Source: Roseburia_C sp900315735 (GTDB taxonomy: Bacteria > Bacillota > Clostridia > Lachnospirales > Lachnospiraceae). From it: a stretch of DNA of 64,000 nt. A program made the translations under genes and the position numbers. The DNA is taken from the NCBI GenBank assembly GCA_052118425.1, contig JBQKHF010000009.1, one strand, 5' to 3'. Numbering within the stretch: position 1 is the first letter of the stretch; each line of letters begins with the position of its first letter. A model generated the notes under the pieces. It worked only from the letters and a program-made list of their open reading frames with translations. It made no database searches and was not told the DNA's origin. Shown here piece after piece: positions 15,087 through 23,318 of the stretch.

Positions 15087-16439
15087 CTACTCTGCTTTTT
15101 CAATATTTTCCAGCCGGTATACATCCTCTGCAATCCGTCCGGCCACGATGCCTTTCACAAAAATATTTTCTTCCCCTTCTGCCTCCGGCACTGCTATCTT
15201 TACATATTCTTTGGTATATCCGGTAAAATATACATCTCCTGCAATTTCACCGGTTTCTTCTAATAATATTTCTTCCGGTCTTCCAACATAATACTCACGG
15301 AATTCTTCTGACATTTCCTGCGCCAATGCTAAAAGCACCTTACTGCGTTCTGTCTTCACCTGTTCCGGCACCTGATCCGGCATCACTGCCGCCTTCGTAC
15401 CCTTGCGCTTGGAATACTTGAAAATATGCATCTCATAAAAACGAATCCGCTCTAAGAATTCCTTTGTTACCTCGAATTCTTCCTCTGTCTCTCCCGGAAA
15501 TCCTACGATAACATCTGTGGTAATTGCCGGATGGGTAAAATATTTCCGGATTAATTTACAACCTGCTTCATAAGTGGCCGTATCATATTTCCGGTTCATC
15601 CGTTTTAAGGTTGCATCGCATCCGCTCTGCAGGGACAGATGAAAATGCGGACAGATTTTTTCTAATTTTGCCAGCTCTTTCACAAAATTCTCATCGATAA
15701 TTCCAGGCTCCAAGGAACCCAGACGAATCCGGCGGATACCTTCTACTTTATGCACTTCCTGAATCAGATGTAAAAGATTATCTCCATGGTCTAATCCATA
15801 GGAGCTTAAATGGATTCCGGTCAGCACCACTTCCTTACAGCCATTTGCTGCAAGTGTCTCCACTTCACGTACAACCTCTTCTGCCTTACGGCTTCGGATT
15901 CTTCCTCTCGCATATGGAATAATACAATATGTGCAGAACTGGTTACATCCATCCTGTACCTTTAAGAAAGCTCTGGTATGTTCTTCTGTCCGGCTGATAG
16001 ACAGTGCTTCATATGCTCTGCCTTTCTCATTAATATCGCAGACATTTTCCTTCCAGTCGTTATTTTCTCCATCTTCCTCATCTGCATTTTTCATCCGGTT
16101 CATGCAATTTTCGATAAGCTCCACCAGCTCATGTTTCTTATCATTTCCAATGATGATATCTACCGATAAATCCTTTGCCACTTCTTCCGATGCAGTCTGG
16201 ACATAACAGCCGGCAGCGACAACAATACTGTCCGGATTTTCCTTCTTTGCTTTATGAATCATCTGGCGGGATTTCCGGTCTGCCATGTTGGTTACTGAAC
16301 AGGTGTTAATCACATAGACATCTGCCTTTTCCGTAAAAGGAACAATCTCATATCCTGCCTGCTCTAATAACTGCTGCATAGCCTCCGTCTCATATGCGTT
16401 CACCTTGCATCCCAAATTGTGCAATGCTGCTTTTTTCAT
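15087..16439 (-). CDS. mtaB: tRNA t6A37 methylthiotransferase MtaB
   Basis: A 450-residue radical-SAM enzyme that adds a methylthio group to t6A37 of ANN-decoding tRNAs. The N-terminal UPF0004 domain has LGCKVNAYET and the INTCSVTNMADRKSR cysteine; the radical-SAM cluster motif CNQFCTYCIIPYARG lies near residue 165; a TRAM domain ends the protein (EEILLEETGEIAGDVYFTGY). MtaB rather than MiaB or RimO is supported by the ALHNLGCKVN start and by its Firmicute position near rsmE/prmA. GAGGAAAA precedes the ATG. Confidence 0.95.
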   Translation of the reverse strand: MKKAALHNLGCKVNAYETEAMQQLLEQAGYEIVPFTEKADVYVINTCSVTNMADRKSRQMIHKAKKENPDSIVVAAGCYVQTASEEVAKDLSVDIIIGNDKKHELVELIENCMNRMKNADEEDGENNDWKENVCDINEKGRAYEALSISRTEEHTRAFLKVQDGCNQFCTYCIIPYARGRIRSRKAEEVVREVETLAANGCKEVVLTGIHLSSYGLDHGDNLLHLIQEVHKVEGIRRIRLGSLEPGIIDENFVKELAKLEKICPHFHLSLQSGCDATLKRMNRKYDTATYEAGCKLIRKYFTHPAITTDVIVGFPGETEEEFEVTKEFLERIRFYEMHIFKYSKRKGTKAAVMPDQVPEQVKTERSKVLLALAQEMSEEFREYYVGRPEEILLEETGEIAGDVYFTGYTKEYVKIAVPEAEGEENIFVKGIVAGRIAEDVYRLENIEKAE

Positions 16440-16461
16440 TCGATTTTTTCCTCACTTCTAG

Positions 16462-16490
16462 TTGACTTTTGCCTCCAAAGAAGTTACTAT
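16462..16490 (+). promoter_or_regulatory. Promoter of the HPr-like gene
   Basis: TTGACT and TACTAT with 17-bp spacing, 38 nt before the start codon. Confidence 0.6.
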
Positions 16491-16528
16491 TAAGAAAAAG
16501 TATTTATAGCAACCAAGGAGGTCTTACT

Positions 16529-16759
16529 ATGAAAACAGTTCAAATTTCATTAAACTCAATCGATAAGGTGAAATCCTTCGTAAACGCAATCACACAGTTC
16601 GAATTTGATTTCGACTTAATCTCTGGAAGATACGTTATCGATGCTAAATCTATCATGGGTATCTTCAGCTTAGATTTATCCAAACCAATCGACTTAGCAA
16701 TTCATGCAGAGTCTAATCTGGATGAGATTATGGAAGTATTAAAACCTTATCTTGTATAA
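16529..16759 (+). CDS. HPr-like protein lacking the phosphoryl-accepting histidine
   Basis: A 76-residue protein with the HPr fold pattern: DLISGRYVIDAKSIMGIFSLDLSK matches the strand and helix around HPr Ser46, and the C-terminal helix LDEIMEVLKPYL is conserved. The N-terminal GLHARPA region is replaced; where HPr has His15 the alignment places a serine (SLNSIDKVKSF). The regulatory serine in AKSIMG is kept. That combination recalls Crh of Bacillus, a regulatory HPr paralogue without His15. The start is set by AAGGAGG seven bases upstream. It stands alone with its own promoter and terminator, between mtaB and thiI on the opposite strand. Confidence 0.85.
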   Translation: MKTVQISLNSIDKVKSFVNAITQFEFDFDLISGRYVIDAKSIMGIFSLDLSKPIDLAIHAESNLDEIMEVLKPYLV

Positions 16760-16782
16760 TTGAATTGATGTAAATGAATTGG

Positions 16783-16808
16783 GGGGATTGCGAAAGCAAT
16801 CCCTTTTT
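16783..16808 (+). terminator. Terminator of the HPr-like gene
   Basis: A perfect GGGATTGC/GCAATCCC stem with a GAAA-type loop is followed directly by TTTTTT. Confidence 0.9.
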
Positions 16809-16817
16809 TATTTGTGC

Positions 16818-16845
16818 AGGAACCCGCTACGCTGTGCGGGTTCCT
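16818..16845. terminator. Second hairpin between the HPr-like gene and thiI
   Basis: A perfect 10-bp stem (AGGAACCCGC/GCGGGTTCCT). The following tract is moderately T-rich on the plus strand and not T-rich on the minus strand, so its use as the thiI terminator is uncertain. Confidence 0.45.
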
Positions 16846-16917
16846 TACTTTATTCCTTTTCTATATATTATCTGTTTCTGCGTATTATTCGCTTCTACAT
16901 AATATTTTATCTATGCA

Positions 16918-18105
16918 CTACTCTGCTTCTACATGAATCACTTCTACCGTATCAATTGCAGTCTGCATCAGTTCATCTATCTTCTCTTCTAACTTTGTTT
17001 CAGATTTCTTGATGTATTCAATATTCGGTTTGGTAACCGGATGCTTTGCCACGAAAATGGTACAGCAGTCTTCAAACGGCTGGATAGATGTTTCATAGGT
17101 ATCAATTTTTTCTGACACTTCTACGATTTCCTGCTTGTCAAATCCAATCAACGGGCGGTATACCGGCATGGTACATACTTCGTTGGTTGCTGCTAATGAC
17201 TGCATGGTCTGGCTTGCAACCTGTCCGATACTCTCTCCTGTAATCAGACCTAAGCAGCGGTTTTCTTTTGCGAAATGCTCTGCCAGTTTCATCATATAAC
17301 GACGCATGATAATGGTAAGCTCCTCATGCGGACATTTCTCATAAATGTAAAGCTGGATGTCGGTAAAATTCACTACATGAAGGTTGATTGGTCCACTGTA
17401 TCTTGCTACCAGTTTTGCCAAGTCCACTACCTTCTGTTTTGCACGCTCTGAAGTATATGGCGGTGCATGGAAATAAGTTGCGTCCAGTGCTACTCCACGT
17501 TTTGCAATCATATAACCTGCTACCGGGCTGTCGATTCCGCCGGATAATAATAACATTGCTTTTCCGTTAGAACCTACCGGCATTCCACCCGGTCCCGGAA
17601 TTTCCTTGGAATAAATATTGATAAGGCTTCTGATTTCGATGCAGACCATAACCTCCGGGTTATGCACATCTACTTTGCTCTCCGGGAATGCATCTAAGAT
17701 TTTTCCACCCATTTCAGCATTGATTTCCATGGAATCCAGTGGATAATTCTTTCTTGCTCTTCTTGCATTTACTTTAAATGTAAAGTTCTTTTCCGGATAT
17801 TCTTTACCCAGATAATCTACTACTGTCTCTGCTAATTTGTCGAAGCCTTCATCCTCTACCTGAAGCAGCGGGCAGAATCCCACGATACCAAACACACGGC
17901 TTAATGCCTCTACTGTCTCGTCATAATCGTAGTCATCGGATACTACATTGACATAAATTCTTCCCTGCTCTTTGGTTACTTCAAACTCGCCCTCTGCAGT
18001 CTTTAATGCATGGCGGATCTGCTCCATTAACATATTTTCAAAAATGTAACGGTTCTTTCCCTTTACTCCGATTTCTCCATATTTTACCAGAAATGATTTA
18101 TACAT
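16918..18105 (-). CDS. thiI: tRNA 4-thiouridine synthetase ThiI (no rhodanese domain)
   Basis: A 395-residue enzyme: an N-terminal ferredoxin-like and THUMP region (to about residue 165, with the FTFKVNARRARKNYP segment), then the PP-loop ATP pyrophosphatase MLLLSGGIDSPVAGYMIAKRG and CLGLITGESIGQVASQT. It adenylates U8 of tRNA for sulfur insertion. E. coli ThiI carries a C-terminal rhodanese domain; this short form does not. Sulfur is expected from the cysteine desulfurase encoded 17 nt upstream, the standard pairing of short ThiI with a NifZ/IscS-type partner. Confidence 0.96.
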   Translation of the reverse strand: MYKSFLVKYGEIGVKGKNRYIFENMLMEQIRHALKTAEGEFEVTKEQGRIYVNVVSDDYDYDETVEALSRVFGIVGFCPLLQVEDEGFDKLAETVVDYLGKEYPEKNFTFKVNARRARKNYPLDSMEINAEMGGKILDAFPESKVDVHNPEVMVCIEIRSLINIYSKEIPGPGGMPVGSNGKAMLLLSGGIDSPVAGYMIAKRGVALDATYFHAPPYTSERAKQKVVDLAKLVARYSGPINLHVVNFTDIQLYIYEKCPHEELTIIMRRYMMKLAEHFAKENRCLGLITGESIGQVASQTMQSLAATNEVCTMPVYRPLIGFDKQEIVEVSEKIDTYETSIQPFEDCCTIFVAKHPVTKPNIEYIKKSETKLEEKIDELMQTAIDTVEVIHVEAE

Positions 18106-18122
18106 ATGATTTCCTTTCTCTT

Positions 18123-19289
18123 TTAATGTCTTGTATATTTCTTCAATACCGGAAGCAGCTCTCCCAGTACTTCTAACGCGTAATCAATCTCCTCTTCCGT
18201 TGTATACACACTGAAGGAAAAACGCAGTGTGGAATCCAGAAGATTTTCTTTTAAATGAATGTTTCTAAGGGTCTTGCTTCCCTTCTGCTTGCCTGCATGA
18301 TTATTCGAAGAACAGGCAGAACCGGAAGATACATAGATACCTCGATCTTCCAGTGAATGTAATAATACTTCACTCCGGATTCCTTCAAAGCTGACGCTGA
18401 CAATATGCGGTGCAGAATCCTCTCCGGTCTTTCCATTTACATGGGTTCCTTCCAGTTTTTCGATTCCACCAATAAAACGCTGCTTTAATCCGTAAAGATG
18501 CGCTCTCTTTTCATCGAGATTCTCATAGATTTCTTCTACTGCTTCTCCAAGACCTGCAATTGCCGGTACATTTTCCGTTCCGGAACGCATTCCTTTCTGC
18601 TGTCCACCGCCTAATATCAACGGCTTTAATTTGGTCTTTTCTTTCACCCAGAGAAATCCGCTTCCCTTCGGTCCGTGAATCTTATGTCCGCTGACGGAAA
18701 GCATGTCTATGCCAAGCTTCTTTGGATAGATATACATTTTTCCATACGACTGGATTGCATCTACATGAATCAGTGTATTCGGATTTTTTTTCTTAATAAG
18801 CGCTGCGGCTTCTGCAACCGGCTCGATGGCTCCAATTTCATTATTTACCTGCATCATGGAAACAAGAATAGTCTGTTCCGTTACTGCTTCTTCTAACTCT
18901 TCCATTGAAATAATTCCATTCTCATCTACTGAAAGATAAGTAATGTCAAAGCCCTGTTCCCTTAAGAATTCCATTGGATTCTCTACGGATGCATGTTCAA
19001 TGGATGTGGTAATAATATGATTTCCCGCTCTGCGGTTTGCCATTGCAGCACCGATAATCGCAAGGTTATTTGACTCTGTTCCACCGGATGTAAATATGAT
19101 TTCTTTTTCGGATACTCTTAATGTTTTTGCTATTTTCTTCTTTGCAGTCTCAACAAATCGTTCTGCTTCAATTCCTTTCATATGAAGGGAAGATGGATTG
19201 CCATAATCCTTCGTCAGAAGGTCTACCATCATCTGACACGCCCGGTCACTGCAGCGGGTGGTCGCAGAATTATCCAGATATGCTTCCAT
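18123..19289 (-). CDS. Cysteine desulfurase (ThiI partner)
   Basis: A 388-residue class V aminotransferase of the NifS/IscS type: YLDNSATTRCS start, FTSGGTESNNLAI, HVDAIQSYGK, the PLP lysine in SVSGHKIHGPKG, and the catalytic cysteine loop SSGSACSSNN. It strips sulfur from cysteine as persulfide. Lying immediately before thiI in a prmA-rsmE-desulfurase-thiI unit, it probably serves tRNA thiolation, as B. subtilis NifZ does, rather than general Fe-S assembly; no scaffold gene is nearby. Confidence 0.95.
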   Translation of the reverse strand: MEAYLDNSATTRCSDRACQMMVDLLTKDYGNPSSLHMKGIEAERFVETAKKKIAKTLRVSEKEIIFTSGGTESNNLAIIGAAMANRRAGNHIITTSIEHASVENPMEFLREQGFDITYLSVDENGIISMEELEEAVTEQTILVSMMQVNNEIGAIEPVAEAAALIKKKNPNTLIHVDAIQSYGKMYIYPKKLGIDMLSVSGHKIHGPKGSGFLWVKEKTKLKPLILGGGQQKGMRSGTENVPAIAGLGEAVEEIYENLDEKRAHLYGLKQRFIGGIEKLEGTHVNGKTGEDSAPHIVSVSFEGIRSEVLLHSLEDRGIYVSSGSACSSNNHAGKQKGSKTLRNIHLKENLLDSTLRFSFSVYTTEEEIDYALEVLGELLPVLKKYTRH

Positions 19290-19305
19290 ATTTTTCTACA
19301 CTTTC

Positions 19306-20061
19306 TTACTGTATTTTTCTTTCTATACGGCTCTCTAATTGCAGCATCAGCATAGACATCATGCAGATGCCCGCTGTATCTGTCCGAAGTATTCTTCTTC
19401 CTAAGGAAATGGACTGCATGGTTTCTCTTGCCTTTGCAATCTCTTCCTCTGCAAATCCGCCTTCCGGTCCTATCATGATACTGATACTCTTCCCCGGTTC
19501 GATTTGCTCTAATACTGCCCTGGTTCCTTCCATGCCATTTTCATTTTCATAAGGCACTAAGCGGATGTCACAGTCATCTGCCAGCTTCAAGGCTTCCTGA
19601 AAAGAAACCACTTCGTGAATCTTTGGAATGATACTGCGCTTTGACTGTTTTGCTGCAGTCTCTGCCTGTGCCTGCCATTTCTGTACCCGCTGTGCGGCTT
19701 TTTTTCCATCCAGCTTTACCACACAGTATTTCATGGCCACCGGAATGATTTCATAGACACCAAGCTCTACTGCTTTTTCAATCACTGTCTCCATCCGATC
19801 TCCCTTTGGCAATGCCTGAAAAAGATAAATTTTAGACGGAAGCTCGGTTCCTTCTTCATCCACAGATACAATATCTGCCTGCACGAAATTTTCTCCGGTT
19901 TCTGCAATTTTACAAAAATAATTGCCACCTTCCCGGTCACTGACGCGAATCGTCTCTCCGATTTTCATATGCAGTACATTCCGGATATGATTTACATCGC
20001 TTCCGGTTATGGTAACATATTCTTTGCCCACCTGACTTTTTTCAACAAAAAACTGATGCAT
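19306..20061 (-). CDS. rsmE: 16S rRNA m3U1498 methyltransferase
   Basis: A 251-residue SPOUT-class methyltransferase. The N-terminal PUA-like part has HQFFVEKSQ and DVNHIRNVLHMKIGE; the knot region has MIGPEGGFAEEEI, SLGRRILRTDTAG, where SAM binds. It methylates U1498 of 16S rRNA. It follows prmA by 11 nt, as in most Firmicutes. Confidence 0.96.
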   Translation of the reverse strand: MHQFFVEKSQVGKEYVTITGSDVNHIRNVLHMKIGETIRVSDREGGNYFCKIAETGENFVQADIVSVDEEGTELPSKIYLFQALPKGDRMETVIEKAVELGVYEIIPVAMKYCVVKLDGKKAAQRVQKWQAQAETAAKQSKRSIIPKIHEVVSFQEALKLADDCDIRLVPYENENGMEGTRAVLEQIEPGKSISIMIGPEGGFAEEEIAKARETMQSISLGRRILRTDTAGICMMSMLMLQLESRIERKIQ

Positions 20062-20072
20062 CTATTTTACCT

Positions 20073-21023
20073 CTAATTTTTCCGTGCGGTTACATTGACC
20101 CATTCGCCCTGATGGTTGACTTCTAAGATTTCAAAACCTGCCTGTTTCAAAGCTTCTTTTACTTCGTTTTCTTTAAAATCAATAATTCCAGAAGTAATAA
20201 GAACGCCCTGCTCTTTCGCACACTGATAAAGTGCCGGTGCCATCGGAATAATAATATCTGCTAAGATATTCGCTACTACCAGATCATATCCTGTGCCAAT
20301 CTTATTCTGAAATGCCTTATCATCAATCAGATTTCCCACATAAAATTCGCCTAAATCTTCTGCAAGATGATTGACTGTCATATTTTCATGGGTTGATGTA
20401 ATACAATCTCCATCTACATCTGTTCCAACCACACTGCCTGCACCAAGCTTTAATGCCGCAATGGATAAGATTCCGCTGCCGCATCCTACATCCAGGACAC
20501 GTTCGCCTTCTTTTAAATATTTCCGAATCTGGCGGATGCAAAGCTGTGTTGTCTCATGCTTTCCTGTTCCAAAGGAAATACCCGGGTCAATCTCGATTAA
20601 GAATTTATTTTTATCTTCTTCCTTTAATGGTTCCCAGGTTGGTTTGATTAAAATATCATCGATATAAAAAGAGGAAAAGAACTGCTTCCAGTTATTAATC
20701 CAGTCGATATCCTCGGTCTGGCTGGAGGTAATATCTCCGCTTCCAATTTCTACCATGCTTCTTAACTGCTCCAAGCCAATACGGACTGCTTTTAAGGTCT
20801 CAGTATGGTCTTCCCCTGCCTCTAAATAAAAGCTGACTTTGCTCTTTCCTTCATCCGGTGGAAGCTCCGGTGGAAAATCAATAAACATTTCTCCTGTTTC
20901 TTCTTTGGTCAATGGCACATTGTCTTCGATTTCAATTCCTTCAATGCCATTTTCAGATAACATCATGCTGATAAAATCCTCAGCTTCTGTTGTTGTATCT
21001 ATTGTATATTTATCCCATTTCAT
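20073..21023 (-). CDS. prmA: Ribosomal protein L11 methyltransferase
   Basis: A 316-residue class I methyltransferase. The substrate-binding N-terminal domain (ending about residue 130) is followed by DPGISFGTGKHETTQLC, the SAM motif VLDVGCGSGILSIAALKLGA and the catalytic VANILADII. It trimethylates L11. First gene of the prmA-rsmE-desulfurase-thiI unit with its own promoter. In Bacillus it directly follows dnaJ; here a J-domain gene and palindromic repeats lie between. Confidence 0.96.
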   Translation of the reverse strand: MKWDKYTIDTTTEAEDFISMMLSENGIEGIEIEDNVPLTKEETGEMFIDFPPELPPDEGKSKVSFYLEAGEDHTETLKAVRIGLEQLRSMVEIGSGDITSSQTEDIDWINNWKQFFSSFYIDDILIKPTWEPLKEEDKNKFLIEIDPGISFGTGKHETTQLCIRQIRKYLKEGERVLDVGCGSGILSIAALKLGAGSVVGTDVDGDCITSTHENMTVNHLAEDLGEFYVGNLIDDKAFQNKIGTGYDLVVANILADIIIPMAPALYQCAKEQGVLITSGIIDFKENEVKEALKQAGFEILEVNHQGEWVNVTARKN

Positions 21024-21055
21024 AGTTTCTGCTCCTGTTCTTATCTTAACCTTCT

Positions 21056-21084
21056 ATTATAAAAAGCAAACATTTTAATCTTAA
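21056..21084 (-). promoter_or_regulatory. prmA operon promoter
   Basis: Minus-strand TTAAGA and a perfect TATAAT with 17-bp spacing, 32 nt before prmA. Confidence 0.55.
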
Positions 21085-21175
21085 CATAGCTTTTTATTTT
21101 TCGCAACTGTAAGGGAATCAACCGTACTCCAACTGAGCCTTCCACCGGCAGCTTCTTACGAATATCCGGCAATGC

Positions 21176-21213
21176 AAAAATCAACGGAGCATATTTTTAT
21201 GCCCGTTGATTTT
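21176..21213 (-). terminator. Terminator of the J-domain gene
   Basis: AAAATCAACGG pairs with CCGTTGATTTT, continued by GCATA/TATGC to a small loop; T-rich on the minus-strand exit. Confidence 0.75.
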
Positions 21214-21252
21214 CCTGTTTATCGCTATGTCATTACTGTGCTATTATTGCTG

Positions 21253-21777
21253 CTATTTTACTTCCATCTTCTGCATCAATATCTGATACTCCCGGTTGAT
21301 TTCCTGAATCGTACCGGTGTCTCCGTTGAGATTATCCGGATGATAAATCTTAATCAGGTCTTTATAACGTTTCCGCAATGATTTTTCATTGCCTACGCCC
21401 ATAAAGAACATCTCACCTTTTACAATGTTCGAGGACTTCGGTCTGTTCTCATGCTCAAATTCATGGACTCTGCTGTAGAAGTCTCTCTGCCGCTCCACTT
21501 TCTCTTTTTCGGCAGCAAGCTTTTGAAGCTCACTTTCTAATATTTTCCACTTCATATCAAAAAGATGCTGTTCCCGCTTCATCCGCTCCTGTTCAAGATT
21601 TTTCTCCATCTCGAATTTCCGCTTCTGGCGTTCTAACTCCCGCTGATGGCGTTCCATCTCGCGTTTGGAATTTTCCAGTTCTCTTCTTGTATGTTCCAGT
21701 TCCACAGTCTGCTGAAAACACCACTTATCAAACTGTGCTGCATCCTTCTTAATCACAGCGCTGTTATGCTGCTTCAT
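21253..21777 (-). CDS. Coiled-coil protein with C-terminal J-domain
   Basis: A 174-residue protein. Residues ~20-110 are a highly charged coiled coil (repeats such as RRELENSKREMERHQRELER), and residues ~120-174 resemble a J-domain: MGVGNEKSLRKRYKDLIKIYHPDN carries the HPD tripeptide, followed by EINREYQILMQ. It would stimulate DnaK ATPase while the coiled coil supplies targeting or oligomerisation. The start MKQHNS is chosen because AGGAGAGA sits 6 nt upstream. It lies between dnaJ and prmA but has its own promoter and terminator. The specific client is unknown. Confidence 0.85.
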   Translation of the reverse strand: MKQHNSAVIKKDAAQFDKWCFQQTVELEHTRRELENSKREMERHQRELERQKRKFEMEKNLEQERMKREQHLFDMKWKILESELQKLAAEKEKVERQRDFYSRVHEFEHENRPKSSNIVKGEMFFMGVGNEKSLRKRYKDLIKIYHPDNLNGDTGTIQEINREYQILMQKMEVK

Positions 21778-21850
21778 AAATCTCTCTCCTTGTCTCATAA
21801 ACGAGTGCCTAAGTCAACATATGGTTACAAAAAACTTATGAATCAGGAAC

Positions 21851-21879
21851 AGTATACAATATGTTGTCACAAAATGCAA
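21851..21879 (-). promoter_or_regulatory. Promoter of the J-domain gene
   Basis: Minus-strand TTGCAT and TATACT with 17-bp spacing, about 73 nt before the start. Confidence 0.5.
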
Positions 21880-21974
21880 CAACGAGAAACCCACTTTTAC
21901 AGGTTTCCCGAGTTATCACAGTACTCAACTACGAGAAACACGCTTTGCGAGTTTCTCGAGTTATCGCGGTGCTC
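21878..21974. repeat. Two tandem copies of a palindromic repeat
   Basis: Two ~48-bp units (21878-21926 and 21927-21974) share the layout AAC.ACGAGAAAC, loop, GTTTC.CGAGTTATC and C.GT.CTC. The inner 32 bp of the second unit (21927-21958) occur exactly, in inverse orientation, at 50719-50750. Further GC-rich self-pairing sequence continues to about 22016. Confidence 0.8.
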
Positions 21975-22017
21975 GCCAAATCTGCATGCAAGCATGCGAT
22001 TTTTCTCGCTACTCGCG

Positions 22018-22054
22018 TAAAAAAAGCTGCCTCCATTTTTCAGGAAACAGCTTT
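22018..22054 (-). terminator. Terminator of dnaJ / hrcA operon
   Basis: An AAAGCTG/CAGCTTT stem with a CCT/AGG inner pair; on the minus strand it runs straight into TTTTTTT. Confidence 0.85.
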
Positions 22055-22061
22055 ATCATTT

Positions 22062-23240
22062 TTATAAATCATCTAAGGACTCTTTGATTTTGCCCATAAA
22101 TCCTTTTTTCTTTTTCGTGCCTGCCGCACCGTTCTGTGTCTTTAAAGAATTACCGGTCTCTGCATCAAACTGGCGCAGTGCCTCTTTTGCAGCTTCATTT
22201 AATCCGGTCGGAACCTGAACTACAAGTGTAACATACTGGTCACCACGGACTGCTTTGTTACGCAGGGATGGGATTCCTTTTCCTTTCAGACGGATTCTGG
22301 TGTCGGTCTGTGTACCAGGTTTTACTTCATAGACCACATCGCCGTCGATGGTTGTAATTCTTACTTCTCCGCCCAGTGCTGCCTGTGCAAAACTGATTGG
22401 TGCAGTTGAATATACATCCATACCCTGTCTCTGAAGAATCGGATGACGGGATACTACTACTTCTACCAGAAGGTCTCCTCTTGGTCCGCCATTTACGCCC
22501 GGCTCACCTTTCTCACGGATTCTTACACTCTGGCCGTTATCAATTCCGGCAGGAATGCTGACCTTAATCTTCTTCTTGCTGACAATGTATCCGGTTCCAC
22601 GACAGTCCGGACATTTGTCACGAACAATTTTACCGCTTCCGTTACATTCCGGACAAGTCTGCACATTCTGTACCATACCAAATAAGGACTGCTGGGTATA
22701 TACCACTTTTCCTTTTCCCTGACACTTGCTACAGGTCTCCGGACTGGTTCCCGGCTTTGCTCCTGTACCATGGCAGGTCTTACATTCATCCTTTAATACT
22801 AAATCAATTTCTTTCTCACAGCCAAATGCAGCCTCTTCAAATGTAATTCTGACACTGGCACGTACATTGGCTCCCTTCATCGGTCCGTTGTTGCTGCTGC
22901 GTCTTCCGCCGCCGCCAAAGAAATCTCCGAAAATATCTCCAAAGCTTCCGAAAATGTCTCCCATATCCATACCTGAGAAATCAAATCCGCCTGCTCCGCC
23001 GGCACCGCCATCAAAGGCCGCATGGCCAAACTGGTCATACTGTCTTCTCTTCTCCGGGTCACTCAGTACTGCATATGCTTCAGATGCTTCCTTGAATTTC
23101 TTTTCTGCTTCTTTATCCCCCGGGTTCATATCCGGATGATATTTCTTGGCAAGGACACGATATGCTTTTTTTATTGCTGCGTCATCTGCGCTTTTGTCAA
23201 CGCCTAAGACCTCGTAATAGTCTCTTTTCTGTTCTGCCAT
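22062..23240 (-). CDS. dnaJ: Chaperone DnaJ
   Basis: A 392-residue Hsp40 with all classical parts: J-domain (YYEVLGVDKSADDAAIKKAYR, HPD at about residue 35), a long Gly/Phe-rich stretch (about 75-120), four CxxCxGxG zinc motifs (CKTCHGTGAKPG, CSKCQGKGKV, CPECNGSGKI, CPDCRGTGYI) and the C-terminal substrate domain. It is last in hrcA-grpE-dnaK-dnaJ and separated from dnaK by a hairpin that may lower its level. Confidence 0.98.
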   Translation of the reverse strand: MAEQKRDYYEVLGVDKSADDAAIKKAYRVLAKKYHPDMNPGDKEAEKKFKEASEAYAVLSDPEKRRQYDQFGHAAFDGGAGGAGGFDFSGMDMGDIFGSFGDIFGDFFGGGGRRSSNNGPMKGANVRASVRITFEEAAFGCEKEIDLVLKDECKTCHGTGAKPGTSPETCSKCQGKGKVVYTQQSLFGMVQNVQTCPECNGSGKIVRDKCPDCRGTGYIVSKKKIKVSIPAGIDNGQSVRIREKGEPGVNGGPRGDLLVEVVVSRHPILQRQGMDVYSTAPISFAQAALGGEVRITTIDGDVVYEVKPGTQTDTRIRLKGKGIPSLRNKAVRGDQYVTLVVQVPTGLNEAAKEALRQFDAETGNSLKTQNGAAGTKKKKGFMGKIKESLDDL

Positions 23241-23266
23241 AATCTATTCCCTCTTTACCGTTTGTA

Positions 23267-23295
23267 AGGGTTGACAGTAAAACTGCCAACCCTTT
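23267..23295 (-). other. Intergenic hairpin between dnaK and dnaJ
   Basis: AAGGGTTG and CAGT pair with ACTG and CAACCCTT around an AAA loop with one A-C opposition. No U-run follows on the minus strand, so it is more likely an mRNA-stabilising or processing structure, or a weak attenuator, than a full terminator. Confidence 0.55.
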
Positions 23296-23318
23296 CTACT
23301 GTTTCTTTATCTGTAGAA

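Noticed and set aside
16818..16845. Confident thiI terminator
   Set aside because: The hairpin is strong, but the minus-strand exit is A-rich rather than T-rich, so its direction cannot be settled.
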